64,000 nt of DNA from CAVPDE01 sp963702565 (lineage in GTDB: Bacteria; Desulfobacterota; DSM-4660; Desulfatiglandales; HGW-15): contig CAVPDE010000016.1 in assembly GCA_963702565.1 (NCBI GenBank), positions 62,001 through 126,000 on the forward strand. Reading direction: 5' to 3'. This document shows positions 51,935-60,161 of this stretch, one piece after another. How positions within the stretch are numbered: position 1 is the first letter of the stretch; each line of letters starts with the position of its first letter. Position numbers and translations under genes: made by a program. Below the pieces are notes generated by a model. It saw nothing but the letters and a program-made list of their open reading frames with translations, was not told where the DNA came from and searched no databases.

Positions 51935-52735
51935 TCAAACGCAGCGCCAGCCGAACTCCTGCTGACCCAAAAGCCATTCGATGTCCTCTTCTTTGAGAAG
52001 GCCCCTTTCCCGAAGGATCTCTCCCAGCCTTCTTTCCATCATGTGAAGAGCCCAATCAATGTCCTTCTGGGTGGAGAAACCGAGATCAATCAAGACTTCG
52101 CCGAGCTTTTTGGACACCTGCTTTTGACGCTCCAGCGAGTCCTCGAGCTGTTTCTCGGTCAGCCGTCCGCTCAAGACAAGGACTTCACCGATCCGAAGCT
52201 TTTGCTCTTCTAAGGCCTCCTCGAGTTCCTCTTTGGTGAGGTAGCCCTCCCTGAGGAGCATTTTTCCGAGCTTCGGCTTCCCCCATGGGGTTCTCAGCAT
52301 TCTCTTGCAGAAAAAGCAAGTCGCCGTGTAGAGAAAGAAGGTTCCTGCCACAAGAAAAAGCACGAGGAGCAGGAAATTGGCCCAGAAGCTCTGAAACACA
52401 GCGGCCAGCTGGGCATAGGGGTTGGATGGCGAAACCAGCGCTGCAGAAACATAGGAAAGCAGAAGGGCGTAGAACACCCCTGAAAAAATAAAGATTCGGG
52501 TGCGAGGGCTGATATCCGCCTCGATCCGCAACGGCCTATAGGTCGCCCCTGGATTTTCCACGACGACGTTGTCTTGATCTGCCGTCGCAGGAGGCGCGCC
52601 TAAAAGATCGCTTTCATTGTCTTCGAAACGCTTGGAGGTCGGATCGTCATGGGAAAGAGGCCGGAGCCGGACGCCGCAATGGGTGCAGAGTTCTGCGTCG
52701 GGTTTGTTCTCAAATTGGCATTCGGGGCACTTCAT
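51935..52735 (-). CDS. Zinc-ribbon membrane protein with MshEN-like helical repeats
   Basis: 266 residues from ATG 52735. The N-terminal zinc ribbon CPECQFENKPDAELCTHCG (3-21) is followed by a polar linker, two membrane helices (about 78-98 and 112-140), and a cytoplasmic C-terminal array of three helical repeats (LGKMLLREGYLTKEELEEAL, IGEVLVLSGRLTEKQLEDSL, LGEVLIDLGFSTQKDIDWAL) like MshEN domains of secretion ATPases. No ATPase domain. Might be a sensor or adaptor; function unknown. Convergent with the response regulator. Confidence 0.75.
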   Translation of the reverse strand: MKCPECQFENKPDAELCTHCGVRLRPLSHDDPTSKRFEDNESDLLGAPPATADQDNVVVENPGATYRPLRIEADISPRTRIFIFSGVFYALLLSYVSAALVSPSNPYAQLAAVFQSFWANFLLLVLFLVAGTFFLYTATCFFCKRMLRTPWGKPKLGKMLLREGYLTKEELEEALEEQKLRIGEVLVLSGRLTEKQLEDSLERQKQVSKKLGEVLIDLGFSTQKDIDWALHMMERRLGEILRERGLLKEEDIEWLLGQQEFGWRCV

Positions 52736-52807
52736 CTTTCGACTCTCCCGAAAAACAGCACCCCAGATCTGCGGGTTGTCCCCGAGAGGAAGGGTTGTTG
52801 TAGTGCT

Positions 52808-52837
52808 ATTATAGCGCAGAAAGGCCCGGTCAGTCAA
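52808..52837 (-). promoter_or_regulatory. Strong promoter of the zinc-ribbon membrane protein
   Basis: Minus strand: TTGACT (52832-52837), 18-base spacer, perfect TATAAT (52808-52813) embedded in the palindrome GCTAT-T-ATAGC (52805-52815). It overlaps the last codons of nudC. Expected leader about 65 bases. Confidence 0.65.
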
Positions 52838-53664
52838 GAGCGCTCGGAGTGCGGGTGGGTTGCAGCGAACCAGTCAATCAGCTTCCGTGCGATGCTGATC
52901 TTGTCGGGAATGGTGGGGAGATGGTCGGCCGTGAACCATCGTGCATCGACGATCTCTTTTTCATCCATCGTGATCTCGCCCCCGGCATGCTCCGCCGTAA
53001 AGCCGACCATCAGGGAATTGGGGAAAGGCCAGGGCTGGCTTCCGAAGTAGCGGATGTTCTTGACATCGAGTCCTGCCTCTTCCTTGACCTCCCGCCGCAC
53101 GCAATCCTCCAAGGATTCCCCGGGCTCTACAAACCCTGCAAGGACACTGTACATATCCCCCGGAAACCTTGCGGCATGAGCCAAAAGAATCTTCTTGTCC
53201 CGAACCACCGCGACGATGATGGCCGGAGACATTCTGGGAAAACTCACGGTTCCGCAGGTCGGGCAGACCTTGGCCCGTTCGTCGGCCTTGTCTTTTGTCG
53301 GAGATCCGCATTTCCCGCAATACTGATGCGTCCGATCCCAGTCCATGATCTGAAAGGCCCGCCCTGCGACCCAGAACATCTCTTCATCGAGGGCCCCATA
53401 GAGCCTGCGCAGGCTCTGAAACGTCATTCCTTCGGGAATCCGGATGTCCGCTTCACACTCTGCGCAGAGGCAAGTGTGGCCGTTCATGGCCCCTAGATAT
53501 CGCTTTCTCAACGTGCGGAGGGAAAGCGTGTCGACGCCGCTCAGGAGAGGAATACCCGCCCCGTGATCCCTGCTCTCAACGAGAAGTTTGTTCCCTGAGA
53601 ACACAAACCACCAGGCAGGTTCTCGCTCGTCAAAGAGCTGTTGATAGGAGGAAACAAAAGCCAT
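52834..53664 (-). CDS. nudC: NAD(+) diphosphatase / de-capping Nudix hydrolase NudC
   Basis: 276 residues. Zinc ribbon CGKCGSPTKDKADERAKVCP-TCG near 115-137, Nudix box GFVEPGESLEDCVRREVKEE near 192-211, and the NudC-specific SQPWPFPNSLMVGF near 223-236. The family hydrolyses NAD(H) to NMN and AMP, and removes NAD caps from RNA in Escherichia coli. It lies 19 bases after the decarboxylase gene. Confidence 0.95.
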   Translation of the reverse strand: MAFVSSYQQLFDEREPAWWFVFSGNKLLVESRDHGAGIPLLSGVDTLSLRTLRKRYLGAMNGHTCLCAECEADIRIPEGMTFQSLRRLYGALDEEMFWVAGRAFQIMDWDRTHQYCGKCGSPTKDKADERAKVCPTCGTVSFPRMSPAIIVAVVRDKKILLAHAARFPGDMYSVLAGFVEPGESLEDCVRREVKEEAGLDVKNIRYFGSQPWPFPNSLMVGFTAEHAGGEITMDEKEIVDARWFTADHLPTIPDKISIARKLIDWFAATHPHSERS

Positions 53665-53683
53665 GGTCTATGCTTTTCCTTTG

Positions 53684-55381
53684 CTACCCCTGGTGGGGAA
53701 GGGTGACGATTCTCTGATACGCGACCTTGAACTCCGACCACAAAGTCAACCCGATGCGATTCTGGGTGTCCACGATCTCCTTGAGGATGGTCCCGTCCGT
53801 CAGGGGATTGATGAGAACCGCTCGCAGCACCACGATATTCTGAGGCCGGTAGCGGGTGGATTCAAGCTTTGTTCTGGACACAAAGGTCGTGTCGTCTTGT
53901 CTCAGCGCCTTGTGAAGCTTGATGTTGAGAGCGTTGACCACGTGATTGACTTTTCGGATGTTCCGGTCAAGGATTTTGATTTTTCGACTGCTCCTGGTCC
54001 CCCCTCTTTCACTGTGCCACTTCACGAGTTGTTCCTTCACCTCCCCGGGAATGAAGCGGTAGATCAGGATAAAGAGTTCGGGGGTATTGAGCGTCTCGAA
54101 GTTGCCGCATCCGTCGAGAATTTCCTGCAGGGTACAGGCATTGTCCCTGGCGCTTCTCAGCAGAAGCCGGTATCCGTCCCGGCCCATAATCTTCAAGGCC
54201 GCCCACGGCTTGAGGGCATCAAAAGGCCTTGACCCTTCCAGGGTAAAGCGCCCCATGTCCACAGAGTTGCGTCGAATCACATACTGGGAAGATTGTTTGA
54301 TCGTGTTCAGATCTTTTTCATTCTCGAAGAGAACAAGGCCCATCGCCATGGGGCAGTAGAGCAATTTATGGGCGTCGACAGAAACAGAATCCGCCTTTTC
54401 GATTCCCTTGAGCAGGGGCCGGTACTCATCCACGAGCAGAGCGGAGCCCCCCCAGCAAGCGTCCACGTGAAAATGGGTACCCGCTTCGCGCGCCAGGTCC
54501 CCCATCTCATCGAGGGGATCGACACTCCCTGTTTCCGTGGTGCCGGCGATTCCGGCTATGGCGACAATCCTGGTATCCTTCGCTTTCCTGAGCGATTTGA
54601 CTTTCTGTGCCAGCCTCCGGACATCCATCCGGTGGTTTCCGTCCACCGGGATGGCCAGGACATTGTCCTCTCCCAGGCCGAGCAGGTTCGCCGCCTTCTG
54701 AATGGAGTAATGCCCGCGAGAAGAAACCAGGAGGACACCCCTCGAGTATCCGTAGTGGTGGAGGCCCCTTGCCATTCCGGCAATCCGCACCCCGGGGAAC
54801 TCCCCGTCCGGCGGAAAAGCCTTTTCTCTCGCCACCAGGAACGCGGTCAGGTTCGAGATTGTGCCGTCCGCCGTGGCATTTCCCAGGGCAACGCGCGGAT
54901 TCTGAACATTTCGCTCGTAGAAAGCGTCGGGGCGGTTGAAAATAAGGCGATGGAACCAGGCCATGAGCTCCCTTTCCACGAAGCTCGAGGCCTTGGCCGT
55001 TTCGATCTTCACCTGGTTTTGATTCAATGCGGCGATGATCATCTCGAGAAGGATCATGAAATAAGGAATGGCGCTCGTCATGTGACCGATGTAGTAGGGG
55101 TTTGCCACCTTCACGGAGTGAGCAATGATCTTTTCTTTGATCTCGGATAGAACGTCTTTGATCAGGTGGGGATCCTCGGGGATCGCCGTCTGGTTAAAGA
55201 TACGGCTTAATTCGGGGAGACTGATACTGCTGTGAATGCCGCCCTTCTCTTTGAAAAAGTCATGAATCATCTCCAGCAGCTCATGGCCGAACTCAATGAA
55301 CTTGTCCGGAGAGTCCGGCATGATGAACAGCTTCTTGAGGTACTCCAGGTTGGCTTTGACCAGCTTGAGCTCTTTGTTCAT
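53684..55381 (-). CDS. Group II PLP-dependent decarboxylase, PanP-like
   Basis: 565 residues. The glutamate/aspartate decarboxylase fold shows NPYYIGHMTSAIPYFMILLE near 95-115, FVERELMAWFHRLIF near 135-150, HVDACWGGSALLVDEY near 290-305 and the PLP lysine in SVDAHKLLYCPMAMG near 325. The N-terminal arrangement resembles PanP aspartate 1-decarboxylases, which make beta-alanine for pantothenate. That is a motif-level guess, and a glutamate or tyrosine decarboxylase is possible. It is upstream of nudC. Confidence 0.82.
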   Translation of the reverse strand: MNKELKLVKANLEYLKKLFIMPDSPDKFIEFGHELLEMIHDFFKEKGGIHSSISLPELSRIFNQTAIPEDPHLIKDVLSEIKEKIIAHSVKVANPYYIGHMTSAIPYFMILLEMIIAALNQNQVKIETAKASSFVERELMAWFHRLIFNRPDAFYERNVQNPRVALGNATADGTISNLTAFLVAREKAFPPDGEFPGVRIAGMARGLHHYGYSRGVLLVSSRGHYSIQKAANLLGLGEDNVLAIPVDGNHRMDVRRLAQKVKSLRKAKDTRIVAIAGIAGTTETGSVDPLDEMGDLAREAGTHFHVDACWGGSALLVDEYRPLLKGIEKADSVSVDAHKLLYCPMAMGLVLFENEKDLNTIKQSSQYVIRRNSVDMGRFTLEGSRPFDALKPWAALKIMGRDGYRLLLRSARDNACTLQEILDGCGNFETLNTPELFILIYRFIPGEVKEQLVKWHSERGGTRSSRKIKILDRNIRKVNHVVNALNIKLHKALRQDDTTFVSRTKLESTRYRPQNIVVLRAVLINPLTDGTILKEIVDTQNRIGLTLWSEFKVAYQRIVTLPHQG

Positions 55382-55445
55382 CTTGAAGTCACTTCAGCCT
55401 GTCTTTTATGTAACCCGTTGAACCCTGTCAAAGCCTCTGATCGCC

Positions 55446-55940
55446 TTAAGGCACATGAAAAGTGGACTGGAATGCCGGCAGCTCCATTGTCTTCTCGTCT
55501 ACGCGTTTCGGGACAGGCAGGTCTCTGGCCAGGAGAACATACCCGTAAAATTTCTTTTCCTCGTCGAAAATCCTGTAAAGTTTAGGAACGAAGTCGAGCT
55601 GGAATTCAACCTGGACAATCGCCACCCTCACACTGTCCTCTTTCGAGAGTTTGATGTATCGGTATCCGATGAGGTTCCTGTCGTCATTCTTAGGATCGAA
55701 GATCACCGCACCGGGAGAGGAGGCAGCACCATCGCAATAGACATTGTAGTCCTGCCAGTTTTTCTTTAACTCCTCAAGGACGCTTTTCTTTTCAGCGAAA
55801 GACAGCGGCTCGTAAAGCCCGGTGCCTCTTGTACCCGCGCACGCGGCTGCGGCGAAAACCAAGGCGAGCCACACCAACCCCACCCGGAATTTCCAGAAGA
55901 CACAGCGGCAACAAGGAGCACCCATCCCTTTGCTTTTCAA
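55446..55940 (-). CDS. Predicted lipoprotein of unknown function
   Basis: 164 residues with a signal region VGLVWLALVFAAAACAG whose lipobox Cys is about residue 34. The mature part (FAEKKSVLEELKKNWQDYNV…GAVIFDPKNDDRNLIGYRYI) is not a family I recognise. Predicted outer- or inner-membrane lipoprotein. It lies 64 bases upstream of the decarboxylase on the same strand. Confidence 0.75.
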   Translation of the reverse strand: MKSKGMGAPCCRCVFWKFRVGLVWLALVFAAAACAGTRGTGLYEPLSFAEKKSVLEELKKNWQDYNVYCDGAASSPGAVIFDPKNDDRNLIGYRYIKLSKEDSVRVAIVQVEFQLDFVPKLYRIFDEEKKFYGYVLLARDLPVPKRVDEKTMELPAFQSTFHVP

Positions 55941-56061
55941 AGTAGCCCCCCATTAATTCAGAAATTCAGCAGATGACCCCAACTCTCAGAACCAGCGTTC
56001 CGGTACCACGGAGCAACGGATTGCGGCATCGCTCAATTCTCGATCACCCCAAATTGCACAG

Positions 56062-56091
56062 TTGACCACGCTTTCTTTTTTACACTATATT
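56062..56091 (+). promoter_or_regulatory. Promoter of the UPF0261 gene
   Basis: TTGACC (56062-56067), 18-base spacer, TATATT (56086-56091). The expected leader is about 95 bases to the ATG at 56194. Confidence 0.6.
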
Positions 56092-56193
56092 GGCGGGAAT
56101 TGGAAACAAGAAACTCATCTTTTCCGCGCTGTTCTTCCCGCTTTCCTCTGCCTGCCGGGAAGATGATATACCTGAACCCATTAAGGAGGATCG

Positions 56194-57399
56194 ATGAAAA
56201 AGAAGCCTGCTATCGCCATTGTCGGGACCTTTGATTCGAAAGGGGAAGAGCATCTCTTTCTCAAGGATTGTATTGAGCAAAGAGGCATCCCGACACTCAC
56301 CGTCAACGTAGGAACCAAGAAACCCTCCGCCTTCGCTGCGGATATTGACCTCTATCCCAAGGTTAAAAGGAGTCTTAAAGGCAACTCCGGGGACCGTGAC
56401 AAGGCCATAGAAACAGCGATCGTCCATGCGCAGAAAGTCCTCCGCGATCGTTACGAGAAGGGGGAGATCGCGGGAATGATTTCCGCCGGAGGCGGAACCG
56501 GGACCCACCTGGGGACCAGCATCATGAGGGTTCTGCCCCTGGGTGTCCCGAAAGTGATGGTTTCCACCGTGGCCTCTCGCAACATGGCCAAGACTGTTGG
56601 AACAAAGGATATCACCATGATGCACAGCGTGGTGGATCTTCTCGGAGTCAACAGCATTTCAGGTATGATCCTCGAGAAGGCGGCAGGCGCCGTTTGCGGG
56701 ATGGTAAAGAGTCGGTGGAAAGCAAAGGCGCACAAAAAGCGCATCGCCCTCACCTTCTTCGGCTTTATCACCAAGGGCGCCGAAGAGATCAAGAAATCTC
56801 TGGAAGCCATGGACTATGAAGTCGTTGCCTTTCATGCCAACGGCACCGGCGGCATGGCCATGGAAGAGCTGGCCAGGGAAGGATACTTTGACGGGATTCT
56901 GGATTTCGCCATCCACGAACTGGCCGATGAATTGATGGGTGGCTATTGCCGCGGCATAGGACCGGAAAGACTCGAACCTCCTTTGGGCCGCGTTGTCCCT
57001 CGTCTGGTCGTGCCGGGAGGAATGGACTGTGCTGTGCTGGAATTTACTCGTGACACCGTGCCTCACGAGCACAAGAACAGGAAACTCTTTTTCTATGATT
57101 TCCGCTCGGCAATCCGCCTCAACAAGAAGGAAACCGCCACCCTGGCCGCTCAGGTGGCCGAAAAACTGAGAATCGATCCGGCTCGCGTGAAAGTGCTTGT
57201 ACCGAAGCAGGGCTTCTCAGAAGCGGATCATGTGAATGGGCCGCTTTTCGACCCTCCCACGAACAATTTTTTTGTCCGGGAGCTGAAAAAAGAACTCAAT
57301 CCTCTGCTGGAGATCAGAGAAGCGGACTATCACATCAACGATGCAGGTTTTGCCCGGCTTGCCGCCGAAATGATGGACGCCATGGTGCGAGGGATATAA
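56194..57399 (+). CDS. Tm-1-like ATP-binding domain protein (UPF0261)
   Basis: 401 residues. AIVGTFDSKGEEHLFLKDCI near 7-26, ISAGGGTGTHLGTSIMRVLP near 95-114, and C-terminal PGGMDCAVLEFTRDTVPHEH near 270-290 define the family, whose plant member is the virus-resistance protein Tm-1. Bacterial members occur in catabolic clusters with unclear chemistry. AAGGAGG precedes the ATG. Followed closely by the HD hydrolase. Confidence 0.9.
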   Translation: MKKKPAIAIVGTFDSKGEEHLFLKDCIEQRGIPTLTVNVGTKKPSAFAADIDLYPKVKRSLKGNSGDRDKAIETAIVHAQKVLRDRYEKGEIAGMISAGGGTGTHLGTSIMRVLPLGVPKVMVSTVASRNMAKTVGTKDITMMHSVVDLLGVNSISGMILEKAAGAVCGMVKSRWKAKAHKKRIALTFFGFITKGAEEIKKSLEAMDYEVVAFHANGTGGMAMEELAREGYFDGILDFAIHELADELMGGYCRGIGPERLEPPLGRVVPRLVVPGGMDCAVLEFTRDTVPHEHKNRKLFFYDFRSAIRLNKKETATLAAQVAEKLRIDPARVKVLVPKQGFSEADHVNGPLFDPPTNNFFVRELKKELNPLLEIREADYHINDAGFARLAAEMMDAMVRGI

Positions 57400-57421
57400 A
57401 ACGAGTGCATGAAAAAAGAGC

Positions 57422-58003
57422 ATGAGCACCCTCTGCGACAGAATTTACAAAAAAGCGGAACCTTACTGGGCCACGAGAAAGAACGATCTCCATGTTCCCA
57501 GCTCTTATGATTTCGCCCGTCGCCTGTTGCGCTTTTATCCATCTGCAGACGAGGACATTGTCCTGCCGGCCGTGCTGCTTCACGATGTGGGCTGGAAAAT
57601 GGTCCCTGAGGAAAAACAGCGCGACGCCTTTGGGCCGGAAGTAAAGGACCATGAGACACGGAGGTTCCACGAGACCGAAGGGGTGAGGATTGCCCGGGAG
57701 ATTCTGACCTCCCTCGACTACGATAAAGCAAAAACCGTCGAGATCCTCTCCATCATCGACGGCCATGACACCCGGAAAGACCCCCTATCCCTCAACGACA
57801 AGCTGGTCAAGGATTCGGACAAGCTCTGGAGGTTCACTCCTTATTGTGTGAAGATCGCTCACCGCCATTTCGGGTTTGAACTGGGAGAATACTTCGTCTG
57901 GCTGGCCAAAAGAGTCGACGAATGGTTCTTTACCGACGAAGCGAAGGTCATGGCCCGGGAAGCTCTGAACCAGGCAAAGAAAGAGCTAATCAATCCGCGC
58001 TGA
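57422..58003 (+). CDS. HD domain hydrolase
   Basis: 193 residues. SYDFARRLLRFYPSADEDIV, LPAVLLHDVGWKMVPEE (HD pair near 57-58), HETEGVRIAREIL near 85 and IIDGHDTRKDPLSLNDKLVKDSDKLWRF near 115-140 give the metal-binding H…HD…D pattern of HD phosphohydrolases. 22 bases after the UPF0261 gene, so probably co-transcribed. Likely a small-molecule phosphatase or nucleotidase; substrate unknown. Confidence 0.87.
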   Translation: MSTLCDRIYKKAEPYWATRKNDLHVPSSYDFARRLLRFYPSADEDIVLPAVLLHDVGWKMVPEEKQRDAFGPEVKDHETRRFHETEGVRIAREILTSLDYDKAKTVEILSIIDGHDTRKDPLSLNDKLVKDSDKLWRFTPYCVKIAHRHFGFELGEYFVWLAKRVDEWFFTDEAKVMAREALNQAKKELINPR

Positions 58004-58040
58004 GCATGACCTTTCAGAAATACGGTAACAAACCTTTCTT

Positions 58041-58127
58041 ACCACAGAGACACACCTTTCATTTGCCGGTAGCTCCCGGCAAATGAAAGATTTGGGTTTC
58101 TCTGTGTCCTCAGTGCCTCTGTGGTGA
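58041..58127. repeat. CCACAGAGACAC/CTCTGTGGTG nested dyad repeat, copy 2
   Basis: Outer arms 58041-58054 and 58099-58127 carry the ACAGAG/CTCTGTG words. Nested inside is a perfect 14-base stem CTTTCATTTGCCGG (58056-58069) / CCGGCAAATGAAAG (58076-58089). It sits between convergent genes, may terminate both, and encodes the last residues (SPQRH) and stop of the oxidoreductase gene. Confidence 0.75.
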
Positions 58128-60161
58128 TAGGCGGCAGGGCACGGACTTGAGATTGGGAAACCCCGAGATCGGATCCGCCCCGCTCATTCCTGTCAACATA
58201 TTTGCATTGGCCTCTTCCCAACCCTGGGAGAGGTGCACCGTATCCCGACGGATCCGATCGGTGAGGCGGACTTTCACTCGAACGCTGCCGAACCGGGTCG
58301 TCATCTCAACCCTCTCGCCTTCCGAAAGCCCGTGCCCGAGAGCCGTGTCCGGGTGGATTTCGCATTCGGGTTCAGGCGCCATCTTTCTCAGTTTCGGCAG
58401 GTAGCGGAACTGCCAGTGGGTGTAACAGAGGAGGTTTCCCCCGGTGGTCAGGACAAGAGGAAACTCTTCCGACGGCTCGGGTTCCCGGAGGAATTCTTTC
58501 ATGATGGGTGAGGGATCAAATCCAAGTTCCTTCAGCAACTCGGGGTAGATCTCCACTTTCCCGGAAGGGGTGTGAAATCCCTTGTCTTCGTACTTCCTGT
58601 ATCTCCTCCCCTCACACTCGTGGATTCCCCCCTGTGCGACAAGATCTTGGTGAGTGAGCTCCTGGCCTGCGAGCATCTCGTCAATGCCGGCGGCGCAGCT
58701 CTTCCAGGGAAAGAACTTTCCATAACCCATCGACCGTGCCAACTCCATCCAGATCATCTGGTCAGGGAGTCCGAAGCGAGGCGCAACCACCTGGCTTCTC
58801 GTGGTGATGCAGGAGAGGTTTTGATAGACATTGACCCTGTGTTCGTCCCTTTCGAGAAACGTGCAGGCCGGCAAAAGGACCTGCGCATGCTCCGAGTCTG
58901 GAGACCGCACCACATCAATGACCATGAGAAACTCAAGAGCCTGAAGGGCTTCCACCGTGCGCTTGCTGTCCGGCCACTCCAGAGATGGATTGCCGCCGGT
59001 AATCACCATCCCCTTGATTGCATAAGGCTTCCCCTCCAGGATGGCATCCGCAAGGCTGAGGGCATGCGCTTCTTTCCTCGTACGGCAAAACACAGGGAAC
59101 CTCTCGCTGCCCACTGGCAGCACAGGCGGCTCGGGGAGAGGGGCTGTGATGTCCCTCAGTTTCGGCCTCGGCGTGAAGAGGTCTCCTCCCGGCACATCCA
59201 GGTTTCCGGTGATTGCCTTGAGCAGGGCGAGGAGCCGCATGGTGTTCACGCCATGCCCGTGGTGCTCCAGGCCGTTGCCGGTGAATAGGCTCGCAGGCTT
59301 TGCGGACGCATAGGTACGGGCCAAGGATCTCACCGTCTCAGGCGTGATCCCCGTCATGCGTTGTCCATTTTCAGGGGAGAACGCTTGATGTCTCACCGCA
59401 TCGAAGAACTCTCGAAAGCTCTGGACCCATTTCTCCACGAACGATTGGTCCCATAGTCCTTCGTGACAAATGACGTGCAGCACGTTCAGGATCAGCACCG
59501 CGTCCGTCCCGGGTTTCACGGCGACATGGAGATGGGCTTTCCTGGCGGTCTCGGTTGTCCTGGGATCCACCACAATGAGTTGTCCTCCCCGTTTTCGGAG
59601 CTTTTCAATCTCCGCCGGAGGGTAGGGCTCATGGGAGATCAAGGGGTTTGCGCCCCAAACGATGAGCAAACGGGTGTTCGGAATGTCCGGCTTGGTCAAC
59701 CCGCCGAAGGTCAGGGTCTCTGCAATGGTGCGAGCCGTGTTGCAGATAGACCCCACGCCGCAGAAATTGGGTGTTCCATAGACATTGGCGAACCGTTTCA
59801 TGTAGCTTCGGATCTCTTGGTGCCCTACCCCTTCGCCATAGTAGATGGCAAGGGTTTGAGGCCCGTACGTCTCCTTGAGCCGGCGCATCTTCTCTGAAGC
59901 ATAGGCTAGGGCGTCCTCCCAAGAGGCTTCCTCGAAGCCGCTTCCCTTTCGGATCATAGGGGTCTTCAGGCGTGAGGGCGAGTTGAAGAAATCCAGGGCA
60001 GCGCGGCCTTTCGCGCAAAGCCATCCCTGGTTGAAGGGATGCTTTCGGGAACCTTCGACAGCCACGGGTTTTTCGTTCTCGACCGTGACGACCATCCCGC
60101 AGCCGTGATCGCACATGCGGCAGAGGGTCGTCACTTTCCGTGTCTCGCGATTCACCGTCAT
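58110..60161 (-). CDS. Molybdopterin oxidoreductase (formate dehydrogenase/polysulfide reductase family)
   Basis: 683 residues. N-terminal [4Fe-4S] site Cys-x2-Cys-x3-Cys…Cys (TLCRMCDHGCGMVV at 12-25, WLCAKGR near 47), Mo-bis-MGD segments VWGANPLISHEPYPPAEIE near 165-185, TGNGLEHHGHG near 293, and a C-terminal Molydop_binding domain (LTTGGNLLCYTHWQFRYLP). The Cys in GVGSICNT near 139 is the probable molybdenum ligand. No Tat signal, so cytoplasmic. No electron-transfer subunits adjoin it. The start overlaps the DUF89 stop as ATGA. Substrate unknown. Confidence 0.9.
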   Translation of the reverse strand: MTVNRETRKVTTLCRMCDHGCGMVVTVENEKPVAVEGSRKHPFNQGWLCAKGRAALDFFNSPSRLKTPMIRKGSGFEEASWEDALAYASEKMRRLKETYGPQTLAIYYGEGVGHQEIRSYMKRFANVYGTPNFCGVGSICNTARTIAETLTFGGLTKPDIPNTRLLIVWGANPLISHEPYPPAEIEKLRKRGGQLIVVDPRTTETARKAHLHVAVKPGTDAVLILNVLHVICHEGLWDQSFVEKWVQSFREFFDAVRHQAFSPENGQRMTGITPETVRSLARTYASAKPASLFTGNGLEHHGHGVNTMRLLALLKAITGNLDVPGGDLFTPRPKLRDITAPLPEPPVLPVGSERFPVFCRTRKEAHALSLADAILEGKPYAIKGMVITGGNPSLEWPDSKRTVEALQALEFLMVIDVVRSPDSEHAQVLLPACTFLERDEHRVNVYQNLSCITTRSQVVAPRFGLPDQMIWMELARSMGYGKFFPWKSCAAGIDEMLAGQELTHQDLVAQGGIHECEGRRYRKYEDKGFHTPSGKVEIYPELLKELGFDPSPIMKEFLREPEPSEEFPLVLTTGGNLLCYTHWQFRYLPKLRKMAPEPECEIHPDTALGHGLSEGERVEMTTRFGSVRVKVRLTDRIRRDTVHLSQGWEEANANMLTGMSGADPISGFPNLKSVPCRLSPQRH

